Shown here: piece by piece, positions 22,616 through 34,820 of the stretch
Layout: every line of letters starts with the position of its first letter
Position numbering within the stretch: position 1 is the stretch's first letter
Assembly: GCA_947568835.1 (NCBI GenBank)
Contig: OX387611.1
Location: 2,236,001 to 2,300,000, forward strand
From: Protonemura montana
Taxonomy: Eukaryota; Arthropoda; Insecta; Plecoptera; Nemouridae
Direction: 5' to 3'
DNA length: 64,000 bases
The notes under the pieces: model-generated
Database searches by the model: none
The model's input: only the letters and a program-made list of their open reading frames with translations
Told to the model about the DNA's origin: nothing
Translations under genes and position numbers: made by a program

Positions 22616-23058
22616 TGTTTGTTCAACTCCAACTTCAACTTCAACTTCAACTTCAACTCCAACTTCATCAATAGCTCAGGTACAATATTGTTACGGTCCC
22701 CATGCTTTATGACAACGCCGGTCGTCTTTACCTGCCGTCCATGATTCATATCAAAGTCTATAAAAAGTCTATAACTCCAACTCCAACGTCAACGTCAACT
22801 TCAACTCCAACTCTAACTTCAACTTCAACTTCAACCTGAACTTCAACTTCAACTCCAACTTCAACTCCAACTTCAACTTTAACTTCAACTCCAACTCCAA
22901 CTTCAACTTCAACTCCAACTTCAACTCCAACTTCAACTTTAACTTCAACTCCAACTCCAACTTCAACTTCAACTCCAACTCCAACTTAAACTCCAACTTC
23001 AACTTCAACTCCAACTCCAACTTCAACTTCAACTTCAACTCCAACCTGAACTTCAACG
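22616..23058. repeat. Hexanucleotide array (aacttc/aactcc)
   Basis: Two blocks, about 22622-22668 and 22772-23056, of aacttc and aactcc hexamers in irregular mixture, with a short unique stretch between. The minus frames read LELKLK repeats because the period is 6; they are not genes. Confidence 0.92.
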
Positions 23059-23171
23059 CAAGTTGAACAAAGCAAGTTAAGCGTTTAAACTTCAAGTTTG
23101 TCAGACGCCAGCGCTTCTAGCGGCGAGAACTTGCAACGAGTCACGTGTCCCATGACTGACAACGCTAGAGT

Positions 23172-23218
23172 CTGAAAATCTTAAGCAGCCGTCAGGCAGC
23201 GGGTTCTGCTGGTTAACC
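23172..23218 (+). repeat. Dispersed repeat B, partial copy
   Basis: aaaatcttaagcagccgtca and ggcagcgggttctgctgg match the second block of the copies at 5609 and 35774. Similarity weakly continues into ttatataa, directly before the LINE fragment. Confidence 0.55.
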
Positions 23219-23228
23219 TTTTATATAA

Positions 23229-23489
23229 CCTTTTATATCTAATGACACTGTACATAATTTTAATACTAGACAAAGATTGAAATATCATCCGACACCTCTA
23301 CATCCAAGACTTACCGATTATGACCCTATGAATATGGGAGTCAAAATATGCAACCATTTACCAATTAGTATCAGGGTATCAAACGACGGTAGAAGAGCGT
23401 CAAGAAATATCTTTAAACATGAGGTAAAAATTTTCTTATCCAAACATTGTTTTTATACACTGGATGAATTTTTAAACACTACTTTTTAA
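23229..23489 (+). pseudogene. Reverse transcriptase C-terminal fragment (LINE ORF2)
   Basis: The open frame after the stop at 23226 reads PFISNDTVHNFNTRQRLKYH, then PRLTDYDPMNMGVKICNHLP, then FKHEVKIFLSKHCFYTLDEF and a stop. The order VHN.NTR, a G.K..N.LP block, FK..VK.FL and FYTLDEF is the typical C-terminal signature downstream of the RT domain in Jockey/CR1-clade retrotransposons (family knowledge). Catalytic RT and endonuclease parts are absent, so this is a dead fragment. I extend the frame upstream of the first usable start because it is a fragment, not a gene. Confidence 0.75.
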
Positions 23490-23705
23490 TATGACAAGCT
23501 TCAATAAGTTCATTAGTATTTCAGTAGTGTAATATAAGCTGTGTAAACAAAGATCATAAGTTAGATTAGAATATTATATCATATGCATTATCATTTATAT
23601 CATATTTTATCATGTGCTGATGCACTATGTCTGTACACCAGCATTTCCCATCTAATGTAATGGTTTTGATGACAATAAACAACAATACAATATAAGCCTT
23701 AAATT
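23229..23705 (+). mobile_element. 3' end of a Jockey/CR1-type non-LTR retrotransposon
   Basis: A 5'-truncated LINE: the last 87 codons of the reverse-transcriptase ORF (23229-23489) followed by about 210 bases of AT-rich 3' UTR ending in ataaacaacaatacaa. 5' truncation is normal for LINEs. No target duplication was established. The 12-base array starts about 50 bases after the end. Confidence 0.75.
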
Positions 23706-23752
23706 GAGATGTTCAACTTTTTAGTTTGTCTCTGACCGACCAGCTGACCGAC

Positions 23753-26700
23753 CAGGTACAAGATCAGGTACAAGACCAGGTACAAGATCAGGTACAAGAC
23801 CAGGTACAAGACCAGGTACAAGATCAGGTACAAGACCAGGTACAAGACACAAGATCAGGTACAAGACCAGGTACAAGATCAGGTACAAGATCAGGTACAA
23901 GACCAGGTACAAGACACAAGATCAGGTACAAGACCAGGTACAAGACCAGGTACAAGACCAGGTACAAGACCAGGTACAAGACCAGGTACAAGACCAGGTA
24001 CAAGATCAGGTACAAGACCAGGTACAAGATCAGGTACAAGACCAGGTACAAGACCAGGTACAAGATCAGGTACAAGACCAGGTACAAGACCAGGTACAAG
24101 ATCAGGTACAAGACCAGGTACAAGACCAGGTACAAGACCAGGTACAAGACCAGGTACAAGATCAGGTACAAGACCAGGTACAAGACCAGGTACAAGACCA
24201 GGTACAAGACCAGGTACAAGACCAGGTACAAGACCAGGTACAAGATCAGGTACAAGACCAGGTACAAGATCAGGTACAAGACCAGGTACAAGATCAGGTA
24301 CAAGACCAGGTACAAGACCAGGTACAAGACCAGGTACAAGACCAGGTACAAGACCAGGTACAAGACCAGGTACAAGACCAGGTACAAGACCAGGTACAAG
24401 ACCAGGTACAAGATCAGGTACAAGATCAGGTACAAGACACAAGATCAGGTACAAGACCAGGTACAAGACCAGGTACAAGATCAGGTACAAGATCAGGTAC
24501 AAGACACAAGATCAGGTACAAGACCAGGTACAAGACCAGGTACAAGACCAGGTACAAGACCAGGTACAAGACCAGGTACAAGACCAGGTACAAGACCAGG
24601 TACAAGACCAGGTACAAGACCAGGTACAAGATCAGGTACAAGACCAGGCACAAGATCAGGTACAAGACCAGGTACAAGACCAGGTACAAGACCAGGTACA
24701 AGACCAGGTACAAGACACAAGATCAGGTACAAGACCAGGTACAAGACCAGGTACAAGACCAGGTACAAGACCAGGTACAAGACCAGGTACAAGATCAGGT
24801 ACAAGACCAGGCACAAGATCAGGCACAAGATCAGGTACAAGACCAGGTACAAGACCAGGTACAAGACCAGGTACAAGACCAGGTACAAGATCAGGTACAA
24901 GACCAGGTACAAGACCAGGTACAAGACCAGGTACAAGACCAGGTACAAGACCAGGTACAAGACCAGGTACAAGATCAGGTACAAGACCAGGTACAAGACC
25001 AGGTACAAGACCAGGTACAAGACCAGGTACAAGACCAGGTACAAGACCAGGTACAAGACCAGGTACAAGACCAGGTACAAGACCAGGTACAAGACCAGGT
25101 ACAAGACCAGGTACAAGACCAGGTACAAGACCAGGTACAAGACCAGGTACAAGACCAGGTACAAGACCAGGTACAAGACCAGGTACAAGATCAGGTACAA
25201 GACCAGGTACAAGATCAGGTACAAGACCAGGTACAAGATCAGGTACAAGACCAGGTACAAGACCAGGTACAAGACCAGGTACAAGACCAGGTACAAGATC
25301 AGGTACAAGACCAGGTACAAGACCAGGTACAAGACACAAGACCAGGTACAAGACCAGGTACAAGACCAGGTACAAGACCAGGTACAAGACCAGGTACAAG
25401 ACCAGGTACAAGACCAGGTACAAGATCAGGTACAAGACCAGGTACAAGATCAGGTACAAAACCAGGTACAAGACCAGGTACAAGACCAGGTACAAGACCA
25501 GGTACAAGACCAGGTACAAGACACAAGACCAGGTACAAGACCAGGTACAAGATCAGGTACAAGACCAGGTACAAGACCAGGTACAAGACCAGGTACAAGA
25601 CCAGGTACAAGACCAGGTACAAGACACAAGACCAGGTACAAGACCAGGTACAAGATCAGGTACAAGACCAGGTACAAGATCAGGCACAAGACCAGGTACA
25701 AGACCAGGTACAAGACCAGGTACAAGATCAGGTACAAGACCAGGTACAAGACCAGGTACAAGACCAGGTACAAGACCAGGTACAAGACCAGGTACAAGAC
25801 CAGGTACAAGACACAAGACCAGGTACAAGACCAGGTACAAGACCAGGTACAAGACCAGGTACAAGATCAGGTACAAGATCAGGTACAAGACCAGGTACAA
25901 GACCAGGTACAAGACCAGGTACAAGACCAGGTACAAGACCAGGTACAAGACCAGGTACAAGACCAGGTACAAGACCAGGTACAAGATCAGGTACAAGACC
26001 AGGTACAAGATCAGGTACAAGACCAGGTACAAGACCAGGTACAAGACCAGGTACAAGACCAGGTACAAGACCAGGTACAAGACACAAGACCAGGTACAAG
26101 ACCAGGTACAAGATCAGGTACAAGACCAGGTACAAGACCAGGTACAAGATCAGGTACAAGACCAGGTACAAGATCAGGTACAAGACCAGGTACAAGACCA
26201 GGTACAAGATCAGGTACAAGACCAGGTACAAGATCAGGTACAAGACCAGGTACAAGACCAGGTACAAGATCAGGTACAAGACCAGGTACAAGACCAGGTA
26301 CAAGATCAGGTACAAGATCAGGTACAAGATCAGGTACAAGACCAGGTACAAGATCAGGTACAAGACCAGGTACAAGATCAGGTACAAGACCAGGTACAAG
26401 ACCAGGTACAAGATCAGGTACAAGATCAGGTACAAGACCAGGTACAAGACCAGGTACAAGACCAGGTACAAGACCAGGTACAAGATCAGGTACAAGATCA
26501 GGTACAAGATCAGGTACAAGACCAGGTACAAGACCAGGTACAAGACCAGGTACAAGACCAGGTACAAGACCAGGTACAAGACCAGGTACAAGATCAGGTA
26601 CAAGACCAGGTACAAGACCAGGTACAAGATCAGGTACAAGACCAGGTACAAGACCAGGTACAAGACCAGGTACAAGACCAGGTACAAGATCAGGTACAAG

Positions 26701-29700
26701 ATCAGGTACAAGATCAGGTACAAGACCAGGTACAAGATCAGGTACAAGACCAGGTACAAGACCAGGTACAAGATCAGGTACAAGACCAGGTACAAGATCA
26801 GGTACAAGATCAGGTACAAGACCAGGTACAAGATCAGGTACAAGACCAGGTACAAGATCAGGTACAAGACCAGGTACAAGACCAGGTACAAGACCAGGTA
26901 CAAGATCAGGTACAAGACCAGGTACAAGATCAGGTACAAGACCAGGTACAAGATCAGGTACAAGACCAGGTACAAGACCAGGTACAAGATCAGGTACAAG
27001 ATCAGGTACAAGATCAGGTACAAGACCAGGTACAAGACACAAGACCAGGTACAAGATCAGGTACAAGATCAGGTACAAGACCAGGTACAAGATCAGGTAC
27101 AAGACCAGGTACAAGACCAGGTACAAGATCAGGTACAAGACCAGGTACAAGATCAGGTACAAGACCAGGTACAAGACCAGGTACAAGACCAGGTACAAGA
27201 CCAGGTACAAGACCAGGTACAAGATCAGGTACAAGACCAGGTACAAGATCAGGTACAAGACCAGGTACAAGACACAAGATCAGGTACAAGACCAGGTACA
27301 AGACCAGGTACAAGATCAGGTACAAGATCAGGTACAAGATCAGGTACAAGATCAGGTACAAGACCAGGTACAAGACCAGGTACAAGACCAGGTACAAGAC
27401 CAGGTACAAGATCAGGTACAAGACCAGGTACAAGATCAGGTACAAGACCAGGTACAAGATCAGGTACAAGATCAGGTACAAGATCAGGTACAAGACCAGG
27501 TACAAGATCAGGTACAAGACCAGGTACAAGATCAGGTACAAGACCAGGTACAAGATCAGGTACAAGATCAGGTACAAGACCAGGTACAAGACCAGGTACA
27601 AGATCAGGTACAAGACCAGGTACAAGACCAGGTACAAGATCAGGTACAAGATCAGGTACAAGATCAGGTACAAGATCAGGTACAAGATCAGGTACAAGAT
27701 CAGGTACAAGACCAGGTACAAGACCAGGTACAAGATCAGGTACAAGATCAGGTACAAGATCAGGTACAAGACCAGGTACAAGACCAGGTACAAGATCAGG
27801 TACAAGACACAAGACCAGGTACAAGATCAGGTACAAGATCAGGTACAAGATCAGGTACAAGACCAGGTACAAGACCAGGTACAAGACCAGGTACAAGATC
27901 AGGTACAAGATCAGGTACAAGACCAGGTACAAGACCAGGTACAAGACCAGGTACAAGATCAGGTACAAGACCAGGTACAAGATCAGGTACAAGATCAGGT
28001 ACAAGATCAGGTACAAGATCAGGTACAAGATCAGGTACAAGATCAGGTACAAGACCAGGTACAAGATCAGGTACAAGACCAGGTACAAGACCAGGTACAA
28101 GACACAAGACCAGGTACAAGACCAGGTACAAGATCAGGTACAAGATCAGGTACAAGATCAGGTACAAGATCAGGTACAAGATCAGGTACAAGATCAGGTA
28201 CAAGACCAGGTACAAGATCAGGTACAAGACCAGGTACAAGATCAGGTACAAGATCAGGTACAAGATCAGGTACAAGACCAGGTACAAGATCAGGTACAAG
28301 ACCAGGTACAAGACCAGGTACAAGATCAGGTACAAGACCAGGTACAAGACCAGGTACAAGATCAGGTACAAGATCAGGTACAAGATCAGGTACAAGATCA
28401 GGTACAAGATCAGGTACAAGACCAGGTACAAGACCAGGTACAAGATCAGGTACAAGATCAGGTACAAGATCAGGTACAAGACCAGGTACAAGACCAGGTA
28501 CAAGACCAGGTACAAGATCAGGTACAAGACCAGGTACAAGACCAGGTACAAGACCAGGTACAAGATCAGGTACAAGATCAGGTACAAGATCAGGTACAAG
28601 ATCAGGTACAAGACCAGGTACAAGATCAGGTACAAGATCAGGTACAAGATCAGGTACAAGACCAGGTACAAGATCAGGTACAAGATCAGGTACAAGACCA
28701 GGTACAAGACCAGGTACAAGACCAGGTACAAGACCAGGTACAAGACCAGGTACAAGATCAGGTACAAGATCAGGTACAAGATCAGGTACAAGATCAGGTA
28801 CAAGACCAGGTACAAGATCAGGTACAAGACCAGGTACAAGACCAGGTACAAGATCAGGTACAAGACCAGGTACAAGACCAGGTACAAGACACAAGACCAG
28901 GTACAAGACCAGGTACAAGACCAGGTACAAGACCAGGTACAAGACCAGGTACAAGATCAGGTACAAGACCAGGTACAAGATCAGGTACAAGACCAGGTAC
29001 AAGACACAAGACCAGGTACAAGACCAGGTACAAGACCAGGTACAAGACCAGGTACAAGACCAGGTACAAGATCAGGTACAAGACCAGGTACAAGATCAGG
29101 TACAAGATCAGGTACAAGACCAGGTACAAGACCAGGTACAAGACCAGGTACAAGACCAGGTACAAGATCAGGTACAAGACCAGGTACAAGACCAGGTACA
29201 AGATCAGGTACAAGATCAGGTACAAGACCAGGTACAAGACCAGGTACAAGACCAGGTACAAGATCAGGTACAAGACCAGGTACAAGATCAGGTACAAGAC
29301 CAGGTACAAGACACAAGACCAGGTACAAGATCAGGTACAAGACCAGGTACAAGATCAGGTACAAGACCAGGTACAAGACCAGGTACAAGACCAGGTACAA
29401 GACCAGGTACAAGATCAGGTACAAGATCAGGTACAAGACACAAGACCAGGTACAAGACCAGGTACAAGACCAGGTACAAGACCAGGTACAAGACCAGGTA
29501 CAAGACACAAGACCAGGTACAAGACCAGGTACAAGATCAGGTACAAGACCAGGTACAAGACCAGGTACAAGATCAGGTACAAGACCAGGTACAAGACCAG
29601 GTACAAGACCAGGTACAAGACCAGGTACAAGATCAGGTACAAGACCAGGTACAAGACCAGGTACAAGACCAGGTACAAGACCAGGTACAAGACCAGGTAC

Positions 29701-30860
29701 AAGATCAGGTACAAGACCAGGTACAAGATCAGGTACAAGATCAGGTACAAGACCAGGTACAAGATCAGGTACAAGATCAGGTACAAGACCAGGTACAAGA
29801 TCAGGTACAAGATCAGGTACAAGACCAGGTACAAGACCAGGTACAAGATCAGGTACAAGACCAGGTACAAGACCAGGTACAAGATCAGGTACAAGACACA
29901 AGATCAGGTACAAGACCAGGTACAAGATCAGGTACAAGACCAGGTACAAGACCAGGTACAAGACCAGGTACAAGACCAGGTACAAGACCAGGTACAAGAT
30001 CAGGTACAAGACCAGGTACAAGACCAGGTACAAGACCAGGTACAAGATCAGGTACAAGACCAGGTACAAGATCAGGTACAAGATCAGGTACAAGATCAGG
30101 TACAAGACCAGGTACAAGACCAGGTACAAGATCAGGTACAAGACCAGGTACAAGACCAGGTACAAGACCAGGTACAAGACCAGGTACAAGATCAGGTACA
30201 AGACCAGGTACAAGACCAGGTACAAGACCAGGTACAAGACCAGGTACAAGACCAGGTACAAGACCAGGTACAAGACCAGGTACAAGATCAGGTACAAGAC
30301 CAGGTACAAGACCAGGTACAAGACCAGGTACAAGATCAGGTACAAGATCAGGTACAAGACCAGGTACAAGACCAGGTACAAGACCAGGTACAAGATCAGG
30401 TACAAGATCAGGTACAAGATCAGGTACAAGATCAGGTACAAGACCAGGTACAAGACCAGGTACAAGATCAGGTACAAGACCAGGTACAAGACCAGGTACA
30501 AGACCAGGTACAAGACCAGGTACAAGACCAGGTACAAGACCAGGTACAAGACCAGGTACAAGATCAGGTACAAGATCAGGTACAAGATCAGGTACAAGAC
30601 CAGGTACAAGACCAGGTACAAGATCAGGTACAAGACCAGGTACAAGACCAGGTACAAGATCAGGTACAAGACCAGGTACAAGACCAGGTACAAGACCAGG
30701 TACAAGACCAGGTACAAGATCAGGTACAAGATCAGGTACAAGACCAGGTACAAGACCAGGTACAAGATCAGGTACAAGACCAGGTACAAGATCAGGTACA
30801 AGATCAGGTACAAGATCAGGTACAAGACCAGGTACAAGACCAGGTACAAGACCAGGTACA
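23753..30860. repeat. 7.1-kb 12-base satellite array (aggtacaagacc/aggtacaagatc)
   Basis: About 580 copies of a 12-base unit that differ almost only at one site (gacc or gatc). Twenty junctions carry 7 extra bases (aggtacaagacacaagacc). With a 12-base period every frame on both strands lacks stops. Each 7-base junction moves the plus frame from TRPG to KTRY to QDQV repeats without closing it, giving a spurious 2382-codon frame and many VPGL/YLVL frames on the minus strand. The array starts after gaccagctgaccgaccagg, which links it to the CAGCTGAC family at 33447. Confidence 0.96.
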
Positions 30861-31566
30861 TTTTTCATATTTAAGAAACGAAACTTTTTTTACAACTACC
30901 TCTCAGTACGAACTAGCATCCCTGCAAAATTCATTTATCTCCTTTGAAAATTGTTCATGTTATGAATTTTTCAATTTCATTTTACATTTGTAACATTTCA
31001 GGTACAAGACCAGGTACAAGACCAGGTACAAGACCAGGTACATTTTTCATATTTAAGAAACGAAACTTTTTTTACAACTACCTCTCAGTACGAACTAGCA
31101 TCCCTGCAAAATTCATTTATCTCCTTTGAAAATTGTTCATGTTATGAATTTTTCAATTTCATTTTACATTTTTAACATTTCAGGTACAAGACCAGGTACA
31201 AGACCAGGTACAAGACCAGGTACATTTTTCATATTTAAGAAACGAAACTTTTTTTACAACTACCTCTCAGTACGAACTAGCATCCCTGCAAAATTCATTT
31301 ATCTCCTTTGAAAATTGTTCATGTTATGAATTTTTCAATTTCATTTTACATTTTTAACATTTCAGGTACAAGACCAGGTACAAGATCAGGTACAAGACCA
31401 GGTACAAGGCACAAGACCAGGTACAAGGCACAAGACCAGGTACATTTTTCATATTTAAGAAACGAAACTTTTTTTACAACTACCTCTCAGTACGAACTAG
31501 CATCCCTGCAAAATTCATTTATCTCCTTTGAAAATTGTTCATGTTATGAATTTTTCAATTTCATTT
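30857..31566 (+). repeat. 182-base compound repeat embedding short 12-base arrays
   Basis: Nearly four copies of a 182-base unit: about 130 bases of AT-rich sequence (ttttcatatttaagaaacg, then ctctcagtacgaactagcat, then catttcaggtac) plus about four 12-base units. Small frames start at 30944, 31126 and 31308, exactly 182 apart. The last copy has two extra acaaggcacaagacc blocks. The AT-rich part ends in a pyrimidine-poor acatttcag that could mimic a splice acceptor. Confidence 0.94.
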
Positions 31567-32167
31567 TCTAATACGCAAATAATCGTAGTCCCATAAGAGC
31601 GCATGTTAATTTTTGGCGAAAAAAAAAAAAAATAAATATTTAATAACTTTTTTGTTTTTATAAGTTAGTGAACGTTTTTATTATCAGTGTGTACAGTTTA
31701 CTTGCGGCTAGTGCCCTTATTAATCTCAATCGAACCCCTCAATTTTTGAGCACTTTTAGGCTGGGTACAAAATATTATTCATTTATAAATTTTTTTTTCA
31801 AAACTCCCATTGCGATTTATTTCACACTTTAAAACGTTCTTTATTCATTTGTTTTGCACACTCTGTAATTTTTTCATCTATATCTAACGTTAACTTTTTT
31901 TTTATAACAAATTTTATAAAAACAAAACTTTTTAATATTTTTTTTTTATAATCAATTTTCATATTTAACGTATAAAACTTTTTTTACAACTACCACTATG
32001 TACGGACTAGCATCAGTAAAAATTTCATTCAATTCGCTTCATTGCAATTTTTTCTAGAATTTTTACAATTTCAAAATCGTCAAAACACTAAGCAGATTTC
32101 TCTCAATCCTGGACATAAAAAAGTTTTGAAAAAAATTTTTTTTGGTCTCACTCAAAATTCCTCCCCG
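31567..32167. other. AT-rich spacer with a diverged copy of the 182-base flank
   Basis: 31957-32080 (ttttcatatttaacgtataa, then tttttacaactaccactatg, then ggactagcatcag) is clearly related to the AT-rich part of the 182-base unit but lacks the 12-base repeats. The rest is A/T-run-rich with no gene. Confidence 0.6.
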
Positions 32168-33446
32168 GCTAAAAATCCAGCTAAAATCCAGCTAAAATCA
32201 AGCTAAAATCAAGCTAAAATCCAGCTAAAATCCAGCTAAAATCCAGCTAAAATCCAGCTAAAATCAAGCTAAAATCCAGCTAAAATCCAGCTAAAATCAA
32301 GCTAAAATCAAGCTAAAATCAAGCTAAAATCAAGCTAAAATCAGGCTAAAATCAATCTTAAATCAAGCTAAAATCAAGCTAAAATCAAGCTAAAATCAAG
32401 CTAAAATCAGGCTAAAATCAAGCTAAAATCAAGCTAAAATCATGCTTAAATCAAGCTAAAATCAAGCTAAAATCAGGCTAAAATCAAGCTAAAATCAAGC
32501 TTAAATCAAGCTAAAATCAAGCTTAAATCAAGCTAAAATCAAGCTAAAATCAAGCTAAAATCAAGCTTAAATCAAGCTCAAATCAAGCTAAAATCAGGCT
32601 AAAATCAAGCTAAAATCAAGCTCAAATCAAGCTAAAATCAAGCTAAAATCAAGCTAAAATCAAGCTAAAATCAAGCTAAAATCAAGCTAAAATCAAGCTA
32701 AAATCAAGCTAAAATCAAGCTAAAATCAAGCTAAAATCAGGCTAAAATCAAGCTAAAATCAAGCTTAAATCAAGCTTAAATCAAGCTTAAATCAAGCTTA
32801 AATCAAGCTAAAAACAAGCTAAAATCAAGCTAAAATCAAGCTAAAATCAAGCTAAAATCAAGCTCAAATCAAGCTAAAATCAAGCTAAAATCAAGCTAAA
32901 ATCAAGCTAAAATCAAGCTAAAATCAAGCTAAAATCAAGCTCAAATCAAGCTAAAATCAAGCTAAAATCAAGCTAAAATCAAGCTAAAATCAAGCTAAAA
33001 TCAAGCTAAAATCAAGCTAAAATCAAGCTTAAATCAAGCTAAAATCAAGCTAAAATCAAGCTAAAATCAAGCTAAAATCAAGCTCAAATCAAGCTAAAAT
33101 CAAGCTCAAATCAAGCTAAAATCAAGCTAAAATCAAGCTAAAATCAAGCTAAAATCAAGCTAAAATCAAGCTAAAATCAAGCTAAAATCAAGCTAAAATC
33201 AAGCTAAAATCAAGCTAAAATCAAACTAAAATCAAGCTAAAATCAAACTAAAATCAAGCTAAAATCAAGCTAAAATCAAGCTAAAATCAAGCTAAAATCA
33301 AGCTAAAATCAAGCTAAAATCAAGCAAAAATCAAGCTAAAATCAAGCTAAAATCAAACTAAAATCAAGCTAAAATCAAACTAAAATCAAGCTAAAATCAA
33401 GCTAAAATCAAACTAAAATCAAGCTAAAATCAAGCTAAAATCAAGC
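32168..33446 (-). repeat. 11-base satellite array (gctaaaatcaa), second block
   Basis: About 116 units of the same family and strand as 11205-13480. The left edge is rich in ccagctaaaat and the rest in caagctaaaat. It passes without a spacer into the CAGCTGAC array at 33447 through a shared agctga. Confidence 0.96.
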
Positions 33447-34044
33447 TGACCAGCTGACTGACCAGCTGACTGACCAGCTGACCAGCTGACCAGCTGACTG
33501 ACCAGCTGACTGACCAGCTGACCAGCTGACTGACCAGCTGACCAGCTGACTGACCAGCTGACTGACCAGCTGACTGACCAGCTGACTGACCAGCTGACTG
33601 ACCAGCTGACTGACCAGCTGACTGACCAGCTGACCAGCTGACTGACCAGCTGACTGACCAGCTGACTGACCAGCTGACTGACCAGCTGACTGACCAGCTG
33701 ACTGACCAGCTGACTGACCAGCTGACTGACCAGCTGACTGACCAGCTGACTGACCAGCTGACTGACCAGCTGACTGACCAGCTGACCAGCTGACTGACCA
33801 GCTGACTGACCAGCTGACTGACCAGCTGACTGACCAGCTGACCAGCTGACTGACCAGCTGACTGACCAGCTGACTGACCAGCTGACCAGCTGACCAGCTG
33901 ACTGACCAGCTGACCAGCTGACCAGCTGACTGACCAGCTGACCAGCTGACTGACCAGCTGACTGACCAGCTGACTGACCAGCTGACTGACCAGCTGACTG
34001 ACCAGCTGACTGACCAGCTGACCGACCAGCTGACTGACCAGCTG
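33447..34044. repeat. 8/12-base array (cagctgac and cagctgactgac)
   Basis: About 55 units alternate between cagctgac (8) and cagctgactgac (12), so the basic step is 4 bases (ctga/ccag). The CAGCTG E-box palindrome occurs in every unit. The minus frames WSVSWSVS and QLVSQLVS are artefacts. Confidence 0.93.
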
Positions 34045-34635
34045 AAAATTGGAGAAATAAAGGTTGCCTGACATTTCGGTAAAATATCGTGGTTGATAAA
34101 AAATCTCTTTTTAGGAGTATTTAGCATTGAATTTTAACTTAAATCATTGATTTAAAAGATTTAATAATGGCACTTAGACTATAAAAAAAAAACTCCTGTG
34201 TCCACGGCCGTCCGGGCAGAAATTGCCAAAGTCCGCATTTTTCAGCTTGGGTGCTTAGAAAAAAAACTCCCATAAGAAATAACCCGTAGTCCTTGTTCGA
34301 CCCCTAACACCTAGACAAACCTCTCATCAAATAAAATTCAAATAATTTGAGCAAAGTTCTCCATCCTTCCTATGTGTTGAAATAATTTGGCTTTATGATA
34401 AGATTATTTGCTTAGCTACAGTAAGCGAATTACCGCAGGTATGTAATTAGCATGTTGCATATTTTCACAAAAGTTTTTTTTTCCTGAAGGATGTGAAATC
34501 GAAGATTCTGCTTAGCTAACTACAAACACCAATAACCACAAAGAAAAAAAAGAAAAATAGTATTTTGTTCCCTGGTATCTAAGGTATCTTTCCCTCTGAA
34601 GTAATTCTACTGCAATCATCACTCACTATGATGAT
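34045..34635. other. AT-rich spacer, nothing recognised
   Basis: Unique AT-rich DNA with A-runs (34183-34192, 34541-34558). No reading frame, RNA or transposon signature recognised. Confidence 0.3.
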
Positions 34636-34800
34636 TTTTAGACTCATGTCTACTTGATTTATCCTTAGCACAAGATTTTAGAAAAACTTTTTGAACTGGG
34701 CTTTGAATGCTAAGTAAAGGGCTACTAAATTTCCCGACGTTTCGCAACATGTACTAGTTACTTCTTCAGAGGTTTGAGCAGTCCTGACAATTTTCCGATA
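34636..34800 (+). mobile_element. Unexpanded half-copy of the foldback/MITE element
   Basis: gactcatgtctacttgattt, then tagcacaagattttagaaaa, then gaactgggctttgaatgcta, then aaatttcccgacgtttcgca and gagcagtcctgacaattttc follow the same order as 6342-6396 plus 8496-8620. The 44-base unit is present once only. The right TIR is missing. The minus strand carries a hammerhead-like CTGAAGA, stem and GAAAC arrangement at 34739-34769. Confidence 0.75.
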
Positions 34801-34820
34801 ACCTGACACCTGACCAGCTG

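Noticed and set aside
22769-23095. LELKLK-rich coding frame
   Set aside because: Arises from aacttc/aactcc hexamers; no flanking coding sequence.
23726-30874. 2382-codon plus-strand reading frame (TRPG/KTRY/QDQV repeats) and many minus frames (VPGL/YLVL)
   Set aside because: The 12-base unit has no stop in any of six frames, and the 7-base junctions only move between open frames. No promoter, start context or non-repeat domain.
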